NCBI RefSeq assembly: GCF_001612905.1
Contig: NZ_BDBI01000022.1
Span: 1-54,181 of the forward strand
Direction: 5' to 3'
Length of the DNA stretch: 54,181 nucleotides
Source: Nocardia ignorata NBRC 108230
GTDB taxonomy: Bacteria > Actinomycetota > Actinomycetes > Mycobacteriales > Mycobacteriaceae
Below the pieces are notes generated by a model. That model was not told the origin of the DNA and did no database searches. It saw only the letters and a program-made list of their open reading frames with translations. Both the position numbers and the translations under genes were made by a program. Below, in pieces: positions 1 through 6,694 of the stretch; within the stretch, counting starts at the first letter, position 1; the number at the start of each line of letters is the position of its first letter.

Positions 1-362
1 CGCCCGCGCTGCCCGCGATCGCGATCCCGCCCGCACCCGGCATGCCGTCGATTCCAGGTGTCGCCGCGCCGAATGTGGCTGTGGCAGCACCGGCCCCGGC
101 CGATGCGCCGCCGCCCCCGGCCGCCGCACCCGCGCCGCCTGCCGCCGCCGCGCCCGCTCAGGCCGCCAAGCCCAATCACGAGGTCCGGCCCACCAGCGAC
201 AACAACGGCCTGCCCGAACCCGAACTGCTGTCGGTGATCGGCGGTCTGATAGCGCTCGCCCTGGCCGGGACCGGTTCGGGCGCAGTGAGTTTTCAAGGTG
301 CCGCGGCCGCCCAGGCGCGGGTGAACGCGGCGCGTGCCGAGTTCTTCGGACCGAGGTCGTGA
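1..362 (+). CDS. 3' end of a Pro/Ala-rich protein with a C-terminal membrane segment (partial)
   Basis: The reading frame is already open at base 3 and reaches a TGA at 360-362, so the true start lies to the left of the window; the first internal ATG is at 42. The visible part begins with a long Pro/Ala-rich stretch, typical of a disordered, cell-wall-spanning or linker region. It ends with a hydrophobic stretch (LLSVIGGLIALALAGTG) followed by a short tail with an Arg near the end, which could be a membrane anchor. The stop is 11 bp before the ATG of the metalloprotease gene, so the two probably share a transcript. No family is recognised and the function is unknown; being membrane-linked beside a protease, it could be a partner or substrate, but that is inference. 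Confidence 0.6.
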   Translation, partial: PALPAIAIPPAPGMPSIPGVAAPNVAVAAPAPADAPPPPAAAPAPPAAAAPAQAAKPNHEVRPTSDNNGLPEPELLSVIGGLIALALAGTGSGAVSFQGAAAAQARVNAARAEFFGPRS

Positions 363-373
363 GGGGATCTTCG

Positions 374-889
374 ATGAGCAAGAGCAAGACCCAGTCCACC
401 TCGCGGTCCTATCGTCGCGTCGCCGCCGCCGTCGACGCGGTGTGCGCGGTCGCCGCCGACTTCGACGCGACCACCCTCGATGAGGTGGTCGCGGCGGTCT
501 CGCTCGAGCGGCAGCGCGAAATCGAGATCACCAGTGCGCAATTGGGCCCCGGTGTGTGCGGCCAGCGGCGCTTCTACCCCGAGCGCGACATCATCGTGCT
601 CGCCGACGCCCTGCCCAGCCGCGACCACACCCTCGCCCACGAACTCGGCCACATCGTGTTCGACCACGAGGGCGCGCCCGCGGTCGAGACGACACTCGAG
701 GTCAGCGACGACCTCATCGCCTACATGCTCAGTCAGCGCGCCCACGCCCAGATCGTCGAGGACGGAGCCGACGACCTGGCCGAGTGGGAGGCCGAGACCT
801 TCGCGGCCATGCTCATGACACGACTGCGCGTCTTCAACAACCGGGGCGCAGGCGTCTCGGTCCTTCGATTCGATGAGGCACTCGGATGA
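374..889 (+). CDS. ImmA/IrrE-family zinc metallopeptidase
   Basis: A 171-residue protein with the zinc-protease motif HELGH (about residues 89-93) followed by a downstream Glu-rich helix (WEAETFAAML), the usual third-ligand pattern of the ImmA/IrrE family. Family members such as ImmA of ICEBs1 and IrrE of Deinococcus cleave XRE-type repressors, which fits the XRE-type regulator encoded about 1.1 kb away on the other strand. Start choice: a GTG at 359 is in frame, but ATG 374 has GAGGGG at a good distance and avoids overlapping the previous gene. The stop overlaps the next ATG (ATGA at 886-889), so translation is probably coupled to the membrane protein. The substrate is not known; cleavage of the EspR-like protein is an inference from family and context. 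Confidence 0.82.
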   Translation: MSKSKTQSTSRSYRRVAAAVDAVCAVAADFDATTLDEVVAAVSLERQREIEITSAQLGPGVCGQRRFYPERDIIVLADALPSRDHTLAHELGHIVFDHEGAPAVETTLEVSDDLIAYMLSQRAHAQIVEDGADDLAEWEAETFAAMLMTRLRVFNNRGAGVSVLRFDEALG

Positions 890-1917
890 CACTCTGGTTG
901 ACAGCCCTGCTGGTCTGGGTTGCCGCGGGTGCGCGAGTGGGGCGCGTGCTCGTCAAGCCCGCGACAACGGCCCGCGTGGCCATCGTCGTCGCGGTCGCCG
1001 CCGTCGCACTCGCCTCGACCGTCGCCATCCCCGATATCGCCGTCGCCGTCGACAACCTGCTCCCGGGCGGCCTGCACAGCGGCTGGCTGTCCACGGGCAT
1101 CGTCGATTCGGCGTGGATCCTCTTCACCACCGCCACGTCGGTGGTCGCGTCCGCCGCCTGGCCGGTCGTGTCGCGACGCAACCTGCGCCAGGTCGCGATG
1201 ATCGTCTACGGCATCGGCGCCCTCGCCATCGCGCTGACGCTGGCCTGGTCGTTCACCTTCGGCTGGATCGTCGTCGCGCTCGGCGCGGTCTTCATCGTCA
1301 CCACCGGTCTGCGCAATCTGGACTGGACCACGCTGGGTCGCGGCATCGCGATCTACACGGCGGGAACGGCATTGGTGGCCGTGCTGGCCTTCGCCAACGC
1401 CGGCCGCGCCTTCCAGGGTGCCGAGCCGACCCCGCCCGGTCAGCCGACGTGGGGCTGGCAGGCATGGGAGATCGCGAGCCTGCTGATCTCGCTCGGCGCG
1501 GTGTCGATCGTCATCGAGCTGTGGTGGCGGGCCCGAATTTTGTTGCGGCGCATCCGCCCGCTGCACAAGCTGATGGTCGGCAGGTTCCCGGAGGTCGTCG
1601 CACCCGAGCAGAACGCCACCTCGGCGCAGCTGAAGGCCTCCGACCACGTAGCCCAGGTGATGGACGCGCTGTATCTGCTCTCGGGCAGCGGCATCGTCAT
1701 CCCGGCGGCGGGCGAGCCGCCGAACTCCGTCCCCGAGCGCGCGGCCGTGGTGGCCGAGTGGGCGCGAAACCCGTTGGGGGACTTGTTCGTAGACGCGCGC
1801 TGGATCGCGCCGCCGCCCGGCGTGAGCCCACGCGGCTGGGTGCTGGCGCTGGCGAAGCGATACGAGGTGGCGGTGGCCACGGCGGGCGCACCGCAGAACG
1901 CCGCCGCGTCGAGCTGA
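886..1917 (+). CDS. Seven-helix membrane protein, MAB_1171c-like (DUF6545-type)
   Basis: 343 residues. About seven hydrophobic helices fill residues 1-220, and a soluble C-terminal part of about 120 residues follows, beginning with an Arg-rich stretch (RARILLRRIRPLHKLM). This architecture and the C-terminal sequence style match actinobacterial proteins annotated as MAB_1171c family putative transporters, which commonly sit beside ImmA/IrrE and XRE genes; I am recalling this, not searching. It is the last gene of the operon, overlapping the protease stop by four bases, and is followed by a strong hairpin. Transport has not been shown for this family to my knowledge; a membrane sensor whose cytoplasmic domain works with the protease is an equally open possibility. 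Confidence 0.7.
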   Translation: MTLWLTALLVWVAAGARVGRVLVKPATTARVAIVVAVAAVALASTVAIPDIAVAVDNLLPGGLHSGWLSTGIVDSAWILFTTATSVVASAAWPVVSRRNLRQVAMIVYGIGALAIALTLAWSFTFGWIVVALGAVFIVTTGLRNLDWTTLGRGIAIYTAGTALVAVLAFANAGRAFQGAEPTPPGQPTWGWQAWEIASLLISLGAVSIVIELWWRARILLRRIRPLHKLMVGRFPEVVAPEQNATSAQLKASDHVAQVMDALYLLSGSGIVIPAAGEPPNSVPERAAVVAEWARNPLGDLFVDARWIAPPPGVSPRGWVLALAKRYEVAVATAGAPQNAAASS

Positions 1918-1927
1918 CGCAGACAAC

Positions 1928-1973
1928 AAGAACGGGCCTGAGCTGGTGTTTCCACCGGCTCAGGCCCGTTCTT
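1928..1973. terminator. Bidirectional hairpin terminator
   Basis: A perfect 16-bp inverted repeat (AAGAACGGGCCTGAGC and its complement, 1928-1943 and 1958-1973), with the stem extending inward by GGT/ACC, lies between two convergent genes. A-rich and T-rich ends suit termination in both directions, for the membrane protein on + and the EspR-like gene on -. Confidence 0.85.
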
Positions 1974-1994
1974 CGCGTATCCGCCTGGTTGTTC

Positions 1995-2411
1995 CTATTC
2001 CGTTCCGTCCGGAGGAATTTCGGGCAAGCCTTCGCTGGCCCGCAACTTCTCCGCCATGGAGGTGAGCAGATTCTGTGATTCTTCCGAGAGGTCGAATGCC
2101 CTGCTGGACAGACGACGCAGCCCGTAACCCTGCAGCTGCGCAAGCAGTTCCAGGTCGTGATCGATCTTGGCCGCGTAGATGTCGTTGAAGAAGTAGTCAG
2201 GCTTGACCTTGAAGAACTTCGCCAGGGCGGCCACCGTCTCGTCGGACGGGTTGGTTCGTTGTCCCGACCGCAGCTGCGAGAGATACGGCTTGGAGATCGG
2301 ATGCCCGGAGGCAGTCAGCGCAGCCGCAACCTCTGCGTTGGTGTGCGGCTTGCGCCCCGGGGGATGCACGGTTTCGAACAGCTTGTTCAGCCGCGCCGCG
2401 AAATCAGCCAT
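1995..2411 (-). CDS. EspR-like XRE-family DNA-binding regulator
   Basis: 138 residues from ATG 2411. The N-terminal 80 residues carry a helix-turn-helix with the hallmark stretches FAARLNKLFETV, PPGRKPHT and PYLSQLRSGQRTNPS, which closely resemble M. tuberculosis EspR (Rv3849, 132 residues), a nucleoid-associated regulator of ESX-1 accessory and cell-wall genes. The C-terminal half is helical and corresponds to the EspR dimerisation region. A GTG at 2435 would add eight residues, but the ATG gives a better fit to EspR. It converges with the ImmA-type protease cluster and could be its substrate or regulator, as in ImmR/ImmA pairs. Nocardiae may have several EspR-like paralogues, so strict orthology is not claimed. 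Upstream DNA is AT-rich with two dyads, possibly autoregulatory. Confidence 0.85.
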   Translation of the reverse strand: MADFAARLNKLFETVHPPGRKPHTNAEVAAALTASGHPISKPYLSQLRSGQRTNPSDETVAALAKFFKVKPDYFFNDIYAAKIDHDLELLAQLQGYGLRRLSSRAFDLSEESQNLLTSMAEKLRASEGLPEIPPDGTE

Positions 2412-2433
2412 TGTGAGCCGCCCAATTCCCTTC

Positions 2434-2467
2434 ACTGTACTAACAGTCGTTATCTCGGATACGTATC
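2434..2467. promoter_or_regulatory. Candidate operator dyads upstream of the EspR-like gene
   Basis: Two dyads lie just upstream of the regulator: ACTGT-ACTA-ACAGT (2434-2447) and the perfect palindrome GATACGTATC (2458-2467). The stretch 2461-2520 has 24 G/C in 60, far below the window average. They could be autoregulatory sites; no experiment or known motif is invoked. Confidence 0.4.
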
Positions 2468-2721
2468 ATTGATATTAGCGGCTCAGTAACTGAAAACCTA
2501 CGCCTGATTCAGGATTTCTCTGCGGATTCCGACGCTCACCTGCGTACAGGGCCCGCGACGGCCGCGTTTGCGGGGTCACGTCAACGACTCTTGTGGAGTC
2601 GATGGGTGCCGGAGTTCGTGCCCGTCGCGGGGGTCTTCCACCTCGGACCCATGATAGCCCAAAGATTGCTGATGTCTCATCATCCCCCTCGCCCCTCGGA
2701 TCGTGTGGCGTACGACACGTT

Positions 2722-2760
2722 CCGGGCGCCTGGAGATGAATGTTCAACCTGGGCGCCCGG
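2722..2760 (-). terminator. Hairpin downstream of fadA5
   Basis: CCGGGCGCC (2722-2730) pairs with GGCGCCCGG (2752-2760) around a 21-nt loop, 16 bp after the fadA5 stop on the minus strand. A plausible GC-rich terminator without a long T-run. Confidence 0.6.
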
Positions 2761-2776
2761 TTTCGGTACGTCCAGT

Positions 2777-3940
2777 CTACAGCCGTTCGATGATCGTGCC
2801 GGTCGCGAGGGCTCCACCGGCGCACATGAGAACCATCGCGGTTCCCTTGCCGGTGCGTTCGAGCTCGTGTAATGCGGTCGTGATCAGACGAGAACCGGTG
2901 GAACCGACAGGATGCCCGATTGCGATCGCACCGCCGTTGACATTTACCCGTTCCATGTCCGGCTGATGTACAGAAGCCCACGAAAGGGCAACCGCCGCGA
3001 ATGCTTCGTTGATCTCGAAAAGATCGATATCGCCGATCGCCATTCCCGAGCGTTCCAGCAGTCGCGTGCATGCCTGCACAGGTCCGTCCAGATGGAACTC
3101 CGGTTCGGCGCCGACGAGTACCTGGGTGCGGATCCGTGCGCGCGGACGCAAACCCTTTCGGCGGGCGACGGTTTCGTCCATCAGGAGCACCGCCGCCGCG
3201 CCGTCGGAAATCTGCGACGAGGTACCCGCGGTGTGTAGGCCGTCGGTGACCACCGGCTTGAGCTTGGCCAGCCCCTCGATCGTGCTCGCGCGCAAGCCCT
3301 CGTCGCGGGTCACCTCGGCCTTCTCGCCGGTCGGCGCACCCTCGCTGTCGAGCACGGGCGCGACCACGGGCAGCACCTCGCGATCGAAACGGCCTTCGGC
3401 CCAGGCGGCGGCGGCCAATTGCTGTGAGCGCAGGCCAAATCGGTCGAGGTCGTCGCGAGTGAGCCCGCGCCGCCGCGCGATTCGCTCGGCCGCGCCGAAC
3501 TGATCGGGCAGATCGATCGACCACGACTCGGGCCTGCGCGGCCCCGCTTCCGTGCCCACATTGGCGCCGAGCGGCACCCGGCTCATCGCCTCGACACCGC
3601 ACGCCATGCCGATGTCGATGGCCCCGGTGGCGATCAGCCCCGCGACGAGGTGGTTGGCCTGCTGTGCCGAACCGCACTGGGCGTCGATGGTCGTCGCGCC
3701 GGTCTGCCACGGCAGGCCCGCGTGCAACCACGCGACGCGGGTGACGTTGTTGGACTGCTCGCCGGCCTGGGTGACGCAGCCGCCGATCACCTGCTCCACT
3801 TCGGCCGGATCGAGATCAGCCCGGTCGAGCAGTCCGCGCTGGGCCAGGCCGAGCAGTTCGGCCGCGTGCAGGCCGGAAAGCCGCCCGCGCCGCTTGCCGA
3901 TCGGGGTTCGCACTGCCTCGACGATTACCGGTGTGCCCAT
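2777..3940 (-). CDS. fadA5: Steroid 3-ketoacyl-CoA thiolase FadA5
   Basis: 387-residue thiolase that performs the thiolytic step in beta-oxidation of the cholesterol side chain, releasing acetyl-CoA or propionyl-CoA in the cytoplasm. The sequence matches M. tuberculosis FadA5 (Rv3546) closely: PVIVEAVRTPIGKR at the N-terminus, the nucleophile Cys in DAQCGSAQQANH, the NEAF and GHPVG motifs, and the C-terminal catalytic Cys in MCAGGALATG. ATG 3940 is preferred over ATG 3946 because GAGGGAG then has normal spacing and the N-terminus aligns with the family. It is divergent from cyp125, exactly as in M. tuberculosis, with a KstR-like operator upstream of each gene. A hairpin follows the stop. Confidence 0.95.
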   Translation of the reverse strand: MGTPVIVEAVRTPIGKRRGRLSGLHAAELLGLAQRGLLDRADLDPAEVEQVIGGCVTQAGEQSNNVTRVAWLHAGLPWQTGATTIDAQCGSAQQANHLVAGLIATGAIDIGMACGVEAMSRVPLGANVGTEAGPRRPESWSIDLPDQFGAAERIARRRGLTRDDLDRFGLRSQQLAAAAWAEGRFDREVLPVVAPVLDSEGAPTGEKAEVTRDEGLRASTIEGLAKLKPVVTDGLHTAGTSSQISDGAAAVLLMDETVARRKGLRPRARIRTQVLVGAEPEFHLDGPVQACTRLLERSGMAIGDIDLFEINEAFAAVALSWASVHQPDMERVNVNGGAIAIGHPVGSTGSRLITTALHELERTGKGTAMVLMCAGGALATGTIIERL

Positions 3941-3958
3941 CTGCATCTCCCTCTGAAC

Positions 3959-3972
3959 TGCAACGTGTTCTG
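3959..3972. promoter_or_regulatory. KstR-like operator upstream of fadA5
   Basis: TGCAACGTGTTCTG keeps the AACnnGTT core of the KstR motif TnnAACnnGTTnnA and differs only at the last position. It lies 18 bp before the fadA5 start. KstR is the TetR-type repressor relieved by cholesterol-derived CoA thioesters. Confidence 0.7.
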
Positions 3973-4037
3973 TTTATGTAAGCGGGGCAAAACCGCGAGG
4001 TTCTTCCGTCGTGGCATACCCTGTGCTTGAATGATTG

Positions 4038-4051
4038 TAGAACGTGTTTCA
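4038..4051. promoter_or_regulatory. KstR-like operator upstream of cyp125
   Basis: TAGAACGTGTTTCA fits TnnAACnnGTTnnA fully. It lies 21 bp before the chosen cyp125 start and overlaps an upstream in-frame ATG at 4031, which argues against that ATG as the start. Confidence 0.8.
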
Positions 4052-4072
4052 GTTTGTCGAAGGAGACATCTG

Positions 4073-5353
4073 GTGGTAGATCCGCGCAACGAAGCCACGG
4101 GTACCCTGCCGAACCTGCCCGAGGGGTTCGACGTCACCGACCCGGCCATCTACGCCGAGCGTGTCCCGGCGGAGGAGTTCGCTGAGCTGCGCCGGTCGGC
4201 GCCGATCTGGTGGAACCCGCAGCCGCCCGAGGTGGGCGGTTTCCACGACGACGGGTTCTGGGTGGTCAGCAAGCACGCCGACGTCAAGGAGGTCTCGCGC
4301 CGCAGCGATGTCTTCTCGACCTACGAGAACACCGCGATCCCGCGCTTCAACGACGACATCAAGCGCGAGCAGATCGAGCTGCAGCGCTTCGTCATCCTGA
4401 ACAAGGACGCCCCGGAACACACCAAGCTGCGCAAGCTGATCTCCAAGGGCTTCACCCCGCGCGCGGTGAACAGCCTGCGCGCCGAGCTGTCCTCGCGTGC
4501 GGAGAAGATCGTGAAGGCCGCGGCGGAATCGGGCGGCGGCGACTTCGTCACCCAGGTGGCCTGTGAGCTGCCGCTGCAGGCGATCGCCGAACTCATCGGC
4601 GTGCCGCAGGAGGACCGGATGAAGGTCTTCGAATGGTCCAACGACATGACCGGCTACGACGATCCCGACAATGTCGATGTCGACCCCGTCGCCGCGTCGA
4701 TGGAGCTGCTCGGCTACTCGTACCAGATGGCCGAGGCGCGCAAGGCCTGTCCGGCCGACGACCTGGTCACCACCCTGATCGAGGCCGACGTCGACGGTGA
4801 GTCGCTGAGCGCGGAGGAGTTCGGCTTCTTCGTCATCGTGCTCGCGGTCGCCGGCAACGAGACCACCCGCAACGCGATCAGCCACGGCATGATCGCGTTC
4901 ATGGAGAACCCCGATCAGTGGGAGCTCTTCAAGAAGGAACGCCCCGCCACCGCGGTCGACGAGATCATCCGCTGGGCCACCCCGGTCACCTCCTTCCAGC
5001 GCACCGCGCTCGAGGACACCGAACTCGGCGGCGTGCAGATCAAGAAGGGCCAGCGCCTCGTGATGCTGTACCGCTCGGCCAACTTCGACGAGGACGTCTT
5101 CGAGAACCCGGAGAAGTTCGACATCATGCGCAAGGAGAACCCGCATCTGTCCTTCGGCGGCACCGGCGCGCACTTCTGTGTCGGCGCGAACCTGGCCCGC
5201 CTGGAGATCGAGCTGATCTTCAACGCCATCGCCGACCACCTGCCCGACATCACCAAGATCGGCGACCCCAAGCGTCTGCGCTCGGGTTGGCTCAACGGCA
5301 TCAAGGAGCTCCCGGTCGACTACAAGACCAAGGGATGCCCGGTCTCGCACTGA
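4073..5353 (+). CDS. cyp125: Cytochrome P450 CYP125, steroid C26/C27-monooxygenase
   Basis: 426-residue P450 that oxidises the terminal side-chain carbon of cholesterol or cholest-4-en-3-one, starting side-chain degradation. Landmarks: I-helix AGNETTRN (about residues 260-267), ExxR as EIIR (about 296), and the haem loop FGGTGAHFCVG with the ligand Cys near residue 369. The N-terminal part (NLPEGFDVTDPAIYAERVP, IWWNPQPPE) and the divergent fadA5 neighbour identify CYP125 rather than CYP142. Start: GTG 4073 has AAGGAGA six bases upstream, whereas the upstream ATG lies before the operator. Electrons may come from the ferredoxin encoded at 21886. Unlike in M. tuberculosis, the chsE1-chsE2-chsH1-chsH2-ltp2 genes do not follow; a terminator comes 13 bp after the stop. 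Confidence 0.95.
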   Translation: MVDPRNEATGTLPNLPEGFDVTDPAIYAERVPAEEFAELRRSAPIWWNPQPPEVGGFHDDGFWVVSKHADVKEVSRRSDVFSTYENTAIPRFNDDIKREQIELQRFVILNKDAPEHTKLRKLISKGFTPRAVNSLRAELSSRAEKIVKAAAESGGGDFVTQVACELPLQAIAELIGVPQEDRMKVFEWSNDMTGYDDPDNVDVDPVAASMELLGYSYQMAEARKACPADDLVTTLIEADVDGESLSAEEFGFFVIVLAVAGNETTRNAISHGMIAFMENPDQWELFKKERPATAVDEIIRWATPVTSFQRTALEDTELGGVQIKKGQRLVMLYRSANFDEDVFENPEKFDIMRKENPHLSFGGTGAHFCVGANLARLEIELIFNAIADHLPDITKIGDPKRLRSGWLNGIKELPVDYKTKGCPVSH

Positions 5354-5366
5354 GGCCACCAGACAG

Positions 5367-5398
5367 AACAGCCCCGGACCGAAAGGCCCGGGGCTGTT
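5367..5398. terminator. Bidirectional terminator between cyp125 and the SnoaL-like gene
   Basis: AACAGCCCCGG (5367-5377) pairs perfectly with CCGGGGCTGTT (5388-5398) around a 10-nt loop, between convergent genes. Serves cyp125 and the ltp operon. Confidence 0.85.
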
Positions 5399-5411
5399 GT
5401 GTTTTCGGCGT

Positions 5412-5813
5412 TCAGGAGGCCTTGCGGCTGGTCGCCATCGCCCGGTCGACCTCCCAGAAGGCACGCAGCGCCGCGATCTTGCCGTCGGCGTCGACCTTGT
5501 AGGTGAAAACGCCCTCGGCATCGATGAGGTAGCCGGCCATGGTGGTGCGGATCAGGCCGGTGAAGGCGATCTCGTTGCCGCAGGCGAAGGAGTCCTCGAA
5601 CAGGAACTCGATCGAATCGGTGTTGGCGATGGCCTTGTCCCAGAACGCGCCGATCGCCTCGTGGCCGCGATGGCCCACGCCCTCGGGGTCGAAACCCGAC
5701 GGGCCGACGGGATCTTCGACGATCCCGTCCTCGGCGAACAACGCGATCCAGGCGGCGCGATCCTTGGCACGGACCGCGGCCTGGGATGCCAGTCCCGCAT
5801 CGCGCGCGTTCAC
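5412..5813 (-). CDS. SnoaL/NTF2-like small protein in the ltp operon
   Basis: 133 residues with the cone-fold pattern of the NTF2/SnoaL superfamily: an N-terminal helix (AAWIALFAEDGIVEDPVGP), a central FWDKAI segment and C-terminal strands ending in LRAFWEVD. This superfamily includes ketosteroid isomerases and polyketide cyclases as well as non-catalytic binding proteins. It starts at GTG 5813, overlapping the LLM stop (GTGA), and is the last gene of a five-gene KstR-linked operon. A steroid-CoA isomerase or hydratase role is possible from context but not shown by the sequence. The next feature is a shared terminator. Confidence 0.75.
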   Translation of the reverse strand: MNARDAGLASQAAVRAKDRAAWIALFAEDGIVEDPVGPSGFDPEGVGHRGHEAIGAFWDKAIANTDSIEFLFEDSFACGNEIAFTGLIRTTMAGYLIDAEGVFTYKVDADGKIAALRAFWEVDRAMATSRKAS

Positions 5814-6694
5814 GACGCCGCCACGATGGGATCGGCGATGTACTTCTCGGCGAAGCGGCGCAGCGAGTCCTGTTTGGCGGCGAGTTCACCGTCGAAGCCG
5901 ATGCCGTCGAAGAGCCACGGCACCACGATGATGTCGGTGACGCCCGCGTCGGCCAGGTCTTGATAGCCGCTGCGGCCGTGGCGATCGATGCAGACCGCCT
6001 GGATCTCGAAGGGTTCGGTATCCCTGCCGTACTCCGCCCGCAGCGTGCGCAGGGTCGCGATGGTCTCGGTGAGCTCGTCGAACTTCATCATCGCCGAGGT
6101 CCAGCCGTCGCCCACGCGGGCCGCGCGGCGCAGGGCCGGACCGGTGTGGCCGCCGATGTAGAACGGCACCCGCTCGGTGGGAGCAGGGCTCATCTGCAAC
6201 GGGTCGAAGTCGAAGAACTCGCCGTGGTACTCCACCATGCCGCCGTCGAGGACGAGTTTGATGACCTCGATCATCTCGTCCACCCGGGCGCCACGCTTGG
6301 CGTAAGGCACGCCGCACCACTCGAATTCCTCGGGCGCCCAGCCGATTCCGACGCCGAAGCCGAAGCGGTTGCCCGACATGTTGGCGATCGAGCCGACCTG
6401 GCGGGCCAGCAGCAGCGGATTGCGGGAGCCCAGCTTGAGCACGTTGGTGTAGAACCGCAGGTTCGTCGTCACGGCCGACATGGACGCGGCGGCGATGAGC
6501 GGATCCACCCACGGTGTCTCCGGGCCCCAGAACCGGCTCCCGTCCGGGGTGTACGGATAGTCGGCGCTCTGGGACTTCATGTAGAACAGCGAGTCGGGCA
6601 GGCCGATCGAGGTGAAGCCGCACTCCTCGGCCGTCTCGGCCAGCTCGGTGAGCTGGTCGAGCGGGCTCAGCGCGACCCCGAGAGTGAATTTCAT
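5810..6694 (-). CDS. LLM-class F420-dependent oxidoreductase (TIGR03619-like)
   Basis: 294-residue luciferase-like flavin/F420 oxidoreductase with an (alpha/beta)8 barrel pattern: KFTLGVALSP at the start, then the family hallmark GFGVGIGWAPEEFEWCGVPYA and the downstream segment KRGARVDEMIEVIKL. Start ATG 6694 gives an ATGA overlap with ltp3; an upstream start would run into ltp3. It is distinct from the other LLM oxidoreductase at 9917, which resembles Rv3520c. Within this operon the likely substrate is a sterol side-chain intermediate, but which bond is reduced or oxidised cannot be read from the sequence. F420 rather than FMN use is a family expectation, not proven here. Confidence 0.8.
   Translation of the reverse strand: MKFTLGVALSPLDQLTELAETAEECGFTSIGLPDSLFYMKSQSADYPYTPDGSRFWGPETPWVDPLIAAASMSAVTTNLRFYTNVLKLGSRNPLLLARQVGSIANMSGNRFGFGVGIGWAPEEFEWCGVPYAKRGARVDEMIEVIKLVLDGGMVEYHGEFFDFDPLQMSPAPTERVPFYIGGHTGPALRRAARVGDGWTSAMMKFDELTETIATLRTLRAEYGRDTEPFEIQAVCIDRHGRSGYQDLADAGVTDIIVVPWLFDGIGFDGELAAKQDSLRRFAEKYIADPIVAAS

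Larger units (their letters stand above)
2412..2776. other. Intergenic region between the EspR-like gene and fadA5
   Basis: 365 bp without a convincing gene. It holds the AT-rich upstream region and dyads of the EspR-like gene at its left end and the fadA5 terminator hairpin at 2722-2760. Short open frames here have no ribosome site or recognisable product. Nothing else was seen. Confidence 0.6.

Noticed and set aside
2591..2966. Small open frames upstream of and within the 3' end of fadA5
   Set aside because: No ribosome site or family sequence; they overlap the fadA5 terminator or coding region.
4031..4072. ATG 4031 as the cyp125 start
   Set aside because: It lies before the KstR-like operator and has no ribosome site; GTG 4073 has AAGGAGA and fits the family N-terminus.
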